64,000 bases of DNA from Panaeolus papilionaceus (Eukaryota; Basidiomycota; Agaricomycetes; Agaricales). Shown here piece after piece: positions 10,144-20,427 of the stretch. The stretch spans positions 186,001 through 250,000 of the forward strand of contig JADNRZ010000038.1 in assembly GCA_015501605.1 (NCBI GenBank), given 5' to 3'. Each line of letters opens with the position of its first letter. Positions within the stretch are counted from its first letter, which is position 1. A program made the translations under genes and the position numbers. The notes below the pieces were generated by a model. It worked only from the letters and a program-made list of their open reading frames with translations, did not search any database and was not told where the DNA came from.

Positions 10144-12772
10144 CTAGCGCGACGGCTGCGCTTCTTCACTCCCTCCGAGAAGCAAGGCCTCGATGGTTTC
10201 ATATTCTCTTACTAATCGCTCAAAGCCCTGCATTTCCTCCCTTCGTCGACGACATATGCTGAGAGGAGATCCAAGCTTTCCAGCTGAGGGAAACGATTTC
10301 AGAACTAATACACCATCCGTAAAATAAGCAAAGAAACCAAGGTACCTGAAATATTTGGGTTTGCTCCTTTCTCAAGGAGAAGCCCGACAATGTCGGTGGC
10401 AGCACAGTAACAAGCGGCCTGTAGTGCTGAGCCAAATTCGCCACCTTAACAAGAGAGTTTATTGTGTAAGATAGGTGGTAAATAGGATGTTGAAGCTTAC
10501 CTTCAAGGTTTGGGCTAGCCTTGCCATTTAATAAGACAGTAGCAACATCATATGTGCTTGACGGGGTACTGAAGATTGCCTCAAGCTCGCCGCGCGTGTC
10601 TAAATTGTTTCAGAATCCTCATGTACGTAGTGTAAAGATAAAATCACCACGTACCTAGACTCGTATTGTTTCGAGCTTTGTCCAATATGGCATGCCGCTC
10701 GGGTGGGCATGCGGCTGCTTGGAGCGCCGTTCCGTATTGCCCAGCTATTTGACAGGTCGATAAGTAGCAATATTGAGTAACGACAATAGACCCCTCACCT
10801 TCTTGATCTGGATTTACACCCTTGTTTGGGTCTGATAGCAGGAGATTCACCACTTGCTGGTGTCCACGGTGCGACGCCGCTTGCAGGGCTGTTCCATATT
10901 TTCCACCTGGCGGGACATAAGAGAGTAAACGTCTAAATTTATGAGCCGAGACGAACATAATTGGCGCACCGACCTTCGAGTTTGGGGTTTGCGTTCCCCT
11001 TCAGCAAGCGACGAACGATCTCGAGATCGCCCGAGTAAGCCGCTGCTTGAAGTGCCGTTCCATACACTGCCCCTATTCATCACAATTAAATTATTCAGCA
11101 GGAATTCGAATGGGCGTACCAGCGTACCGAGACTGGAAATGTCATACCTTTTATATTGGTGTCTGCCCCTGCCTTGAGAAATAAAATGACGATTTCGAGT
11201 TGCCCGTAGAATGAAGCGGCCTGAAGGGCGGTTGCCCATGGGCGATCTAGTCGATGTCACCAGCTTTATTAGTAGTGGACTCACACTGGTTTGAATGCGA
11301 AGAACCCACCTTCGACGCGAAGATTCACGTCCGCTTTACGGTTAAGTAGTTGGTTTACTATCAAGAGCTCTCCCGAAGCTGCCGCAGCCTGAAGGGCAGT
11401 CGCATATTGCTGGTTACTGTCTGAGGCAACCACGACATTGGGGTCTGCTCCCTGATTAACGCGCGATATGAAGTTCTGTACTTCTCCATTCGTTATATCT
11501 GCCTCCAATAACTTCGTTTGCTTGACTCTTCGAGCCTTCTTGAGTGTACTAAACCAGGCATATTTGATGGTGTCGCGGATGGCAGGAATGAGCATGATGA
11601 TTGCGAGAGTCTGACCAAACGTCCAATGTGCCTCTTCAGAGTCTTGGAGATGACGATTTGCCCTAACCGTCCCCTCGATCTGGATGATAAACGCAAGGAC
11701 ATAAGCTAATAATCCAAACCTTCCCGACAGGACGATTATTCGGCGACCAGAACCAAGTTGTGACGAGGAACTTGGTTCAACCTCGTCTCTAGACTGCGGA
11801 GGCTCTGAATCTGAGTGTCGACGCCTTTCAGATGTGACCCATTTGCTATAGCCAGTAGCCGTTGCTACATTGGGGATAATCATGATCCAGTTGAGGATGC
11901 AACTCAGAGTCAAAACTGAGGCCCACCCGAGTGACAAAATTCGTAGTCCTTTTGATGATAGAGGCAGTTGCGTGAATATAACTGAGAACGCAACACACTT
12001 GACTGCGTCGGGGACCCCATTCCCAAATGCCAACGGATCTCTCCAAAGCCAGATTGAAAGTGACGCCATCAGGATTGCCCGCATCCAGAGATATGTGACC
12101 TGAGGATGAAATGTAATGAGACGCAATGCAGGCTGCGAATAGTATCTAGCATCTGTATGTCGAGAAAAAAAGGTGACAAAATTTGTTCTTAGAACCATGC
12201 GGACTAAGAAATGTAGTCGTGGAAAGGCTTAACTTGTCTTTGTGTGTCTCCACGCATTCCAACCCTGCACCAACAAATTTATCCATAGGAAAAGACCTGC
12301 TACGCATGTAAATGACGAATGGAAAAAGCCAGAAGAATGGGTTCCGACCTGGACGATTAAAATTTACTGCCTTTTCCGACAGCGCAAATGGCTCCAAACC
12401 CAGCTCTTCACGCGCCTGTTGAAGATTAAGAAATGTGGGTTTCCGAGATGATAGTCTGACGAAGTTGACAAATGCGACGGTGGTGGAGCTGAGCCAAGCC
12501 AGGCTCAGCAGAATACTAGCATGATAGGGTGTCAAACCGAATGTAAGCGCTTGGGCAAAGCCAGCGACCAGAATAGCGAAGCCGAGGATATCTGCTGCCA
12601 ACGCTTGCGCTTCGAGAAAGGGGAGTTCATCATCTGTCACGACGCCATCTGCCATCGCTGAAATACCAGAAATGATACAGATGAAGCTTTGAATATAAAT
12701 GGCTGAACGAACTCCAATTCCTGAAATATCTGGATTGGAAGGGAGGACATAGTGGGCACAGGAGGTAGACAT
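10144..12772 (-). CDS. 7TM-ankyrin protein B
   Basis: Paralogue of protein A. ATG at 12,772 (MSTSCAHYVLPSNPDISGIG), stop at 10,144-10,146 after EEAQPSR. The N-terminal part has hydrophobic helices (SAIYIQSFICIISGISAM, ILGFAILVAGFAQALTFGL, ILLSLAWLSSTTVAFVNF, LSLGWASVLTLSCILNWI, GLLAYVLAFIIQI, WTFGQTLAIIMLIPAI). Ankyrin repeats follow, mostly one per exon (YATALQAAAASGELLIV, WATALQAASFYGQLEIV, VYGTALQAAAYSGDLEIV, KYGTALQAASHRGHQQVV, QYGTALQAAACPPERH, EFGSALQAACYC). Introns are GT-AG. The junction between exon 1 (to about 12,250) and the exon starting near 12,140 does not close in frame with the obvious sites, so either a less obvious donor is used or there is a one-base lesion. Predicted membrane receptor-like or scaffold protein, function unknown. 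Confidence 0.7.
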
Positions 12773-13345
12773 TTCTGGGACAAAAGAGTTCCGATATCGA
12801 TGTAAATGGATATATAGACGATTATATACGTCAAGTCATGCAGCAAGATTATCGGACTGTTGCAGATACACAAAGGCCTTGAGGATGACTGCAAGATGTC
12901 ATAACACTGCCAAGGTGGTCAGGAACCGAATAAAAGAGGTCTCTATAAAATGCGACCTGTCACGAAGACCAGTATGGCCACATCCAGTCAAATGAACCAG
13001 CGGGTCAAAAAAATACCTCGTAATTGCACATAAAATAGTCAGTCGGTGTCTTGATTGAAAGGACACCCGAATGTGTGCTGCGAAAATGTGTGAAATCAGC
13101 CTCCAGGTCAAAAGAAGTAACGAGGATGCGAATATGAGCCCTGTCCTTCTGGTCATGACGATGACGCGCAGCCAGAAGGACAATGAGCCCCCAGATCCGG
13201 ACAGCAAAGACACGAAGAGGAAGAGACCCCTTTTTCATGTACACAGAGCTAATGATGATATTAAATTAATAATTATATCGGAACGCTTTACACGTGTAGC
13301 TAATATGCGCCGACCTAAGTTGCATACAAGAATGTACCCTGGCTT
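12773..13345. other. Upstream of ankyrin B, no gene
   Basis: No supported coding region. Hydrophobic minus-strand readings at 13.0-13.24 kb have no family resemblance or splice support. Confidence 0.4.
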
Positions 13346-14467
13346 TTACGCCGAAGGTTCCTCAACGACACCCGAGCTCGTGATAGTGATCTGAGCCTTG
13401 GGCGTTCCGCTTTCCGAACCAAAAGATTCGATAACCTTAACTAGGTTCATGCCCTCGACTACCTTGCCAAAGACGACATGACGGTTGTCCAACTACAGGG
13501 TTAAACGCAATAAGCATACATTCAGCGTCAGCCCAGGAAGACGAGACGCGATGGCGCTTACCCATGGGGTATCAACGGTGGTGATAAAGAATTGGGAACC
13601 GTTGGTGTTGGGACCGGAGTTGGCCATGGAGAGAAGGCCGGGTCCGATATGCTTGTGGACAAAGTTCTCGTCTATAAAAGGAAAGAGAAAAATAAGGGAG
13701 GATTAGCAGATGATCATAAGCTGAAGGAGCAGCGACATAAAATGAAAGCATTTTTGAAGGATGCGTTGAACGACGAGGGTCACGGGATTGAGAAGAGGGG
13801 AAATGCCGAATGGAAGTCTTGGAGGTATGAAGAGAGAGGAATAGGGAAAGTGATACGAGAGCGATGTAACAGACTCACCAGCGAACTTTGGTCCCCAGAT
13901 CGACTTTCCACCAGTGCCGTTACCACAGGTGAAGTCTCCTCCTTGGAGCATGAACTAGAGGCGACGACAAGATATAAGTTCCAACGATTCTATACAGCAG
14001 TCAGAAGAAACGCGAGGACAACAAGACGCACTCTGGGGATGATACGATGGAAGGAGCTTCCGGCGTATCCGAAGCCGTGTTGACCAGTGCACAGTTCACG
14101 GAAGTTTTGCGAGGTCTTGGGGACAGTCTCATCAAAGAGCTGGAATACGATGCGACCTGTGTGCTTTTGGTTGATAGCTATGTCGAACTATATCGGTGAA
14201 GCGCGGTATTGCGGAATATGCATGGGAGAAATGGTGAGAAAGCAGAAACCCAACGCTCAGTAACTATGGCCATTCAAGACTGGAATACAAGACACTCACG
14301 AAAACATTGGCCCTAGAAGTTGGAACAACGGAAACAGAAGGAGCAGAAGGGGAAGATTTTTCGTTTAGCACAGCGTACAAAGGCAGAGCAGAAGCAGCAG
14401 CTAGAGCGAAGTACATGTTTTTGCCAGCAGAGGCCGAGGTGGTGAAACGCCTGAGGAAGCTCGCCAT
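13346..14467 (-). CDS. Mitochondrial peptidyl-prolyl isomerase (cyclophilin)
   Basis: Five exons on the minus strand. The first encodes an Arg/Ser-rich mitochondrial presequence ([20 protein letters not shown]) with a hydrophobic stretch. The others encode the complete cyclophilin domain: [39 protein letters not shown] (catalytic Arg), [48 protein letters not shown] and a normal C-terminus ending EEPSA. Catalyses cis-trans isomerisation of prolyl bonds; presumably aids folding in mitochondria and is a cyclosporin target class. All introns are GT-AG; the last exon spans 13,346-13,492. Confidence 0.9.
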
Positions 14468-15333
14468 TTTATTTTGTTCGAATTAAAGATATTACTTGAA
14501 ATAGAGAGAGCAGAGGGAGAACTGAGGATGGAACGGATGAGAGTGATTTGGTTGGAGGTGGAAGAGGGGGAGAGCCGATGGTGTGTCGTCGACGTTTACC
14601 GGAACGCGAGGAGAAAGAAAAATGAAACCTGCACGTGATCGTCGAAACTCCCACATGATGAAATAGGGGTACCACCTCGACCCTGACCGTCCCTCGATTG
14701 CTCTGACACCGACGGCCGTTGCTTCGACTTCCCTAATAGAATGACTAATTTCATTGAAAAATAGGTAGTAGCTCCTACAGAGCATTTCTCACATCGACTC
14801 GATGCAAAACTCTATGTAGAATAAGCATTTAGTCAGTCAACACCCTACCGGCTTCCTCGCTTTTCCCATCCTGTTATAAGCCTACCTTAATGTCGAGTGA
14901 GTCAAGACAGACTCGTCGCTAAGTATTTAGCTTGAGAACTCCTCGTGCAGTACTTGTGTAACATGCTGACATTTCTGCAATCAAGGGTCCAGTTAAAGGT
15001 TTGGTGTGGCTTAAAGTGGAGAATGAGTGGACCAACATTCAATTTCCTCGTTCCCTTTATGTCTGCGACAGAGATGTTCAAATATTCATCATTATAGGCA
15101 CTGAGGTATTAACCATTTAAAGTTGCTTGAGGTAATCTTGCGGCTCTCATGACATTGTGCTGCAAATGGGTGGGAGACCAATGTGTACCTGTATGATGGT
15201 GCCAAGCTGCTGCTGTCTCGATGAATAAAAGTCAAATCTAAACATAAACGCAGGGATAAAAGCTCCGAAAGGTTCAAGCAGCTCTCAATGTTGATCTTCA
15301 AAAGTCAAACCCACTCTTCGGCGGCCGAAACAA
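14468..15333. other. Intergenic, no gene seen
   Basis: Holds the presumed divergent promoters of the cyclophilin gene and of the first orphan-family gene. No coding pattern recognised. Confidence 0.5.
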
Positions 15334-15932
15334 ATGAAACGAAGGGACTGTCCAGAGCCACATCCAACTCAAGCACGTACCCTCACCTCCACAAGTGCTC
15401 ACCGTAACCGGAACACAATGTAAGCACTCTTCCCCTTCCTTGACCTCTTTTTATGTCTAAACGGTTGCCGTAATAAAGGTCCTATGTCTTTCACGGAGTC
15501 CCCAAACCCCCAGCAGGCTACTTGAAAACACCTCCCATCGTGAACATGGACGAATCAAAAGGACCCATCGTCTGCAGTCGGGTTTACGCCATTCCAGTAC
15601 TCTCATACGAGATCAACCACTTTGTCAAGAAGTACTTCTCAGAGGACATGGAAGGGTACCACAATCTTTATGATATCTTTACCCGCAACTTCCCCGGCCG
15701 CCCCGTCGAGACCAGCCGCATCGCGAGGGTCCTTATGCCAATCCCAGACAAGAATTACGAGTACAAGTTGAAAGGACGTGTGTTGAAGGTTCTTGCGGTC
15801 GTGATTGGCATTAATCTCAATGAGGAGGACCGAAAAAAGGCGGAGGATGTTGAGTTGGTGAAGAAGATTCAGGAAATGTTGGAGGTTGAGACTCAGCCTG
15901 CCTGGTATTATTATGATGTACCGGGTAAATGA
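15334..15932 (+). CDS. Orphan-family protein B1
   Basis: Exons 15,334-15,419 and 15,479-15,932 join in frame to give about 179 residues. The second exon carries the family core: VYAIPVLSYEINHFVKKYFS, FPGRPVETSRIARVLMPIPD, AVVIGINLNEEDRKKAED, KKIQEMLEVETQPAWYYYDV. No signal peptide or membrane helix is evident. The pattern suggests a small mixed alpha/beta soluble domain. I do not recognise it as any named family. Closest copy in the window is 40,777-41,187. Exon 1 is inferred from splice signals and frame only; translation could begin within exon 2 at 15,522. Confidence 0.65.
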
Positions 15933-16084
15933 CGCTCTATCATTAAAGCAGGTGTGATGCCTATCTATCTACTCCAGTGTACTCTCTGTAATTAGCGGCC
16001 CTGAATGCGCCTATTTGATTGAATAAATTGCACTGGAAGATATCTAAAGGAACCTGACCAATTTACAGCAGTGCAGTGTCGTTG

Positions 16085-16788
16085 ATGTCTGTCGAAGAGT
16101 ATGTCAACACCACAGCCTCATCAGAGTCACTCCTCGTTGCGTGCACTTGGGTCAGGTGCGAGTCCCTATATCTTCCCTCCCTCAACCAATAATGTTGTGA
16201 GTGCTCTATGCTTTATCGCCCCAATATTGTCGATAACAACGAATCATGCACCTAGATACTCAGACTCCACATCCGAAGATCCCGCGCAGCAGGTCACAAC
16301 CGATTCACGACCGTATGTTTGTCATCATCATTACACTTAGCATCGTCTCACTAATCCCGCAGAAAAACTCTCGAGCCCAACATCGACTATATACCCGGTC
16401 CTACAAAATGCCCAGGCGTATATAACAAGCATCCCTCGTGAGGACCCATCGTAACCAAACTCGTGCTCGCAATACCTTTCACGCAGGACGAAATTGACGA
16501 ATTCAAAGACAAGTACTGGGAGGACTGCTTTCCCCAGGATCTAACAAGACGCCCTGAATTTAACTCCTTCCTGTACCACTTCCCCGGACGTCCTGAAGGA
16601 ACAGAGATGGTAGTCAGTGCTGAGATTCCGACAGTCAGGGATGATGGGTGGGAGCCGCTGGTAGTCGTCGTTGGGAATAATTTTACGAAGGAGGATATCG
16701 AGAAGGCGAAAGAGTCGGCGGACGTTGCGAGGAGGATTCAGGGGTATTTTGGAGTCGAGAGAGAGCCTGGTGGTATAAATTTAAAAGT
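16085..16788 (+). pseudogene. Orphan-family copy C, nonsense-mutated and split by a transposon
   Basis: Exons 16,085-16,098, 16,256-16,312 and from 16,373 reproduce the type-A gene structure (acidic Ser/Asp N-terminus, then NIDYIPGPTKCPGVYNK). A TGA at 16,439-16,441 replaces the Lys codon present in the intact copies (PSKG). The core then continues (LVLAIPFTQDEIDEFKDKYW, FPGRPEGTEMVVSAEIP) to about 16,780, where a one-base shift precedes the PAWY-like end. The CACTA element begins at 16,789. The expected last residues and stop codon are found right of it at 33,357-33,368. Confidence 0.7.
16786..16788. repeat. Target site duplication AGT, left copy
   Basis: AGT immediately left of the CACCG terminus; repeated at 33,357-33,359. 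Three-bp duplications are characteristic of CACTA elements. Confidence 0.7.
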
Positions 16789-16819
16789 CACCGTGGGCCC
16801 ATAAAAGGAGGTTTTTCCT
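16789..16819 (+). repeat. Left terminal inverted repeat of the CACTA element
   Basis: 31-bp terminus beginning CACCG, containing GAGGTTTTTCCT; partner at 33,326-33,356 with seven mismatches. Confidence 0.75.
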
Positions 16820-17148
16820 CCCGGAGGGCATATTGGGCGTATAATACCTAAGTTTATGGTAGTTTTATTCCCTAGACACAATCCCAAAACGTTTGAAATA
16901 AAGTAAATGTCCCCAAGTAAGGAAAAAACCGTCTGAAAAACCCACCTGAAGACAACTTAAATTACCCACCTGTGAAACACTGAAAAGGGAAGTGCGTGAA
17001 TCAAAGGAACAATGCGCCAGCAAGGGAGGATTATTCACAGATTGGATTATATTGGAAGATAGATATATTTACATGAAAAAAAAAAAGAAAAGACGAGCAC
17101 AGTGCGACGTGTCGCGCAAGCTGGAGCTATTTTAGGGCCGAATACGAA
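16820..17148. other. Left subterminal region of the CACTA element
   Basis: AT-rich non-coding DNA with short GGAAAA/ACCCACCT motifs like those at the other end; no gene. Confidence 0.45.
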
Positions 17149-17360
17149 TCAAGCGCGCTGATCGTGCCGGTCTTGCTGATCGCGCTGGTCTCGTTGATAT
17201 AAAACTTCATGTAACGAAACGTCGCAGAAGTTATTGTTAGCGATGCACTAGATGCAATGAACGACGTCGATGACTCACCAAACCACACGAGAGCGCACAC
17301 AAAAAAAAGGGCAATAAGCCCTAAAAACCCTCCGTAAAACAGTGACTTTGTGGAATCCAT
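17149..17360 (-). CDS. Small single-helix membrane protein
   Basis: Exon 17,279-17,360 encodes MDSTKSLFYGGFLGLIALFF and the rest of one hydrophobic helix. A GTGAGT...AAG intron (17,205-17,278) leads to a short second exon rich in Gln/Arg/Asp (YQRDQRDQQDRHDQ) and a stop at 17,149-17,151, giving 45 residues. The order, helix then polar tail, is that of a membrane microprotein. Reading without splicing would give a less plausible Ser/Thr-rich tail. No family recognised; it may also be the last part of a longer gene with upstream exons at 17.4-17.6 kb. It lies inside the transposon. Confidence 0.4.
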
Positions 17361-17885
17361 ATATGCAGCACTGAACTCCAGTCAGCCCTAAGTTGAAATG
17401 GGATATAGACATGAGAGCCACACATACCTTTTGAGTGAAATTTTATTGATGATTGTATTGACAAATGTAAGCAGAGTTGTAGATATCTGTAGGGGGGGAT
17501 CTGTTAGTAAGAGAATGTATGGTGATTGATGCCACATACCTTGTGTCACAAAACTAGTTTTGAACTGCAGTTGATGATGATGGTTGGAAGTGAAGAGAAG
17601 TTGAAAAGAAAAAATTCTCGCAGTGAGCATGGCTCCTAAGGATTTTCTCGCTCACCTAATAAATTCTCGCCCTTGGATTTTCTTGTTTTATCTTTGTATT
17701 TTATCTTTTTCTGTAGAAAATTAGAGTGTTCAAGTAGACATACACATACTTGTACATGTTTAGGGGAATAATGTGGTAGTTAGCGCCCAAGTTGCAATCA
17801 ACAGTGGAGATAAATAAGACACGCGCACGCAGAACGAAACCGATGATGGCATGTGTTGTCAAAAAGTAGTCAAGAAGCGAGCTCA
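17361..17885. other. Non-coding interior of the CACTA element
   Basis: No supported gene. Possible 5' leader of the small membrane protein on the minus strand. Confidence 0.4.
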
Positions 17886-17888
17886 GGC

Positions 17889-20067
17889 TTAAAGAGTCGG
17901 CGTGTCATATGGGAATGGCGCGCGAGGGATGCTAATGAATCCAGATCGACGAATGAATGATCTGAGGCCGTACGAACTCTGTGTCTGCTGTTGCTGATTA
18001 AACAACGCATTCACATTCCTCCCCCTCCCCCGATCCCAATAATACATCGGCGTCCTCCCCCCACTCCCCACCGCATCATGATCATGGTCATCTTCATTTC
18101 CCACCCTCTCCTCATGCACTGTGACCATCCTCAGCACCCCATCCTCACCACTCTCATCATCATCATCATTACGATGCTCCTCTGCCCTCCTCCTCGCTCT
18201 CGCCCACTAGCTCCTCCCCACACTCGCCTCCGAACTCGAGCTCGGAGAAGGTATTGTAAAAACTCCCTCTTCCTCCCCACCCCAACCCCAGACGTATACT
18301 CCGCTCCCGGCGTCACCGTAGCATTAGAAGTCGACGTCGTATGTAATGTAGAAAGAGAATGTGATAACGCAGCGATCGTAGACGTCGAATTCGAGTGTGT
18401 CTTCGTAGTGTAATTAGTCAGAGTCGACGCAGACATAGTCAGATTCTTGGTAGCCTGATGAGTGTTATATTGCTGGGGGTGTGGTGCATGACACCGGTGC
18501 GAGCGGGCGTGCGAGAGTATGCTGGTGATGATAAGGATAAGGACTGATTCTGAGAAGGTATTGAGGATGACAGAATGGATGAATCCGAAGGAGGGAGTTG
18601 GTGGTGAATGAGTCGTTGCTGCGGCAGTTGTTAATAACGATGCTGTTGCTGTTGATGGCGAGTAGTGTCGATGTATGTCTTTGAATCTGATACTGAAAAC
18701 ATGTTCAGAAAACAGAAAATAAAAACGAAAGAAAGAGAAAAAGAAAAGAGCGAAGGAGGCATTGGTAGTGATAGTCCAAGATGAAACTCACGATATTGAT
18801 TAAGACTTGTCAACGCCCTAACCTGTACGACATTCATCTTCATCCTCCGTATCATCAACAACATTATATCCACCACTCTCTTTCTGCCTTCTCTTGCCTT
18901 TACTCTTCTTGCGCTTCTCTCTCCCGCGACCATCACTCTCCAACCCCCGATTCTTCAAATGCAAAGGCGTCTCAAACACCAAACTCAGCGTCGAAAGCTG
19001 CCCAGGTGTCTCCACAACATCCCGCATCCGCATCCGCCTCTGCATCTCATCTACCCCTTTCATATCCCCAAAATTGAGCCGTAAATTCAGTCGACCCGTT
19101 GTTGTTGTCGTCGTCGCACCATATACTGCCTATGCGAACGGCTATGCACGGTTAAGAATCCTCCTGAAAATGGATTGTTAAGGACCAAGGGCGGGTTATG
19201 TCCAAAATATCGTTGTCTGCATCGTGCCCACGCCCTTGGTGTTTCCCATCCCAACGATGATTACTGGGGAATACGCATTAGGCAATGGCAACCCCCCAAC
19301 CCCGCTCGTCACGATACTCATCACCGTCATCGGCCTCACAAACAACGCGTTTCTCGGGTTATGCAGATTTGTCGCATGTGGATGGTGCAATTGCGGTGGC
19401 TCCTAGAAAGGGATGCTTTCTCGCTCCGCGATATACGAAGCTGTAAGATCAGAGGGTGTCGTAACCTCCTTGTCCTCTTCGTCTGCGGATCCCTCCTCAC
19501 CGATACTCCCCATCTCCTCTGTTCTCACACCTATCACTGAAACGCTCCTTCCAGCCGTCCTGCTCCTCATCACAGTGCCGGTACCACCACTCCCCCTTGT
19601 CCCACTATCAACATAAATATCTCCATCCTCACTAATACTCCCACTCCCACTCTCACTCCCCACCCCAACACTCGTCGTGCTCATCTGCATCTTCAACGAC
19701 ACGCTCCCCATACCCGAAATCAACACGCTCCTCTCTTCCACACTCTCATCAACCAAGATCAGCCAACCCCACTTACACTCCCCATCCCGGTCTCGCCACC
19801 AACGATCCTCACTCGTCTGCCCTTGCCTCCTCTTCCTTCTCCTCCTTCACTCTCCTCATCGGAATCATCGGAATCATCGGAACTACCCACATCGACACGA
19901 CCAACACCCACTCCTGACCCATTGGTCGTCATACTCATAGGTGTAGTCGAGATCTTCACAGCCGCGGAGGCAGCGTCGGTGTGGCCTCTCTCCTCACTGC
20001 ATTGTTGCCTCTGTGTAATACGGACGGCGAGGGAGCTGGTGTGGGTACTGCTGAGAGACGCAGACAA
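17889..20067 (-). CDS. Low-complexity minus-strand gene region (boundaries unresolved)
   Basis: The minus strand is open over long stretches rich in Ser, Thr, Gly, Asp and Glu: 20,067-19,759 (starts MSASLSSTHTSSLAV, later SSDDSDDSDEESEGG), 19,756-19,403 (GSESGSGSISEDGD, ending SYIAERESIPF), 19,395-19,196, 19,063-18,818 (DVVETPGQLSTLSLVFETPL, then Lys/Arg-rich), 18,436-18,131 (starts MSASTLTNYTTKTHS) and a tail at about 18,137-17,889 (SSYGLRSFIRRSGFISIP). A strong intron runs from 18,793 or slightly above to about 18,694, with a long pyrimidine tract before ttttcag; splicing it gives a terminus at 18,631. One or two genes may be present. No domain recognised. Because both strands are low-complexity and C/G-skewed, some of this may be non-coding. 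Confidence 0.35.
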
Positions 20068-20069
20068 TC

Positions 20070-20427
20070 CAATAGGTGGTGGTATGCAGCGGGGGAGGGC
20101 GAAGGGAATGCTTGAGTTCCGAATGAATGAGCACAGGCAAGAGGTAGGTTGAAGTATATGTGGTTATGGAGAGTGATATCGATGTGAACGAGCTGGTGGC
20201 ATGTGGACGAATTCGTGTTATAATTGAAAGTGAGATTCACCACGCCTCAGAGCTGGTGGACGATATATTTTTAGCGTCAATGATGATGCTTTGATATAAG
20301 AGAGTCGTATACCTTAGCCAGATCACTAGATCAAAGATTTGTATGATAAATAGATGGCGTCGGGCAGTATATCAATAGTGAAACTTGTCGAAAAGAGGTG
20401 CACGCAGTTGATACAAATCGGCCAATT
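20070..20427. other. Spacer after the transposase, no gene
   Basis: Non-coding sequence between the transposase stop (20,428) and the low-complexity region; nothing recognised. Confidence 0.4.

Noticed and set aside
13592..14083. Plus-strand 163-codon open frame
   Set aside because: It lies over cyclophilin exons and introns on the opposite strand, which have full family conservation.
18000..19550. Plus-strand membrane-protein reading of the low-complexity region
   Set aside because: Hydrophobic plus-strand frames arise from C/T-rich antisense of G/A-rich coding; the clear pyrimidine-tract intron at 18.7-18.8 kb is on the minus strand.
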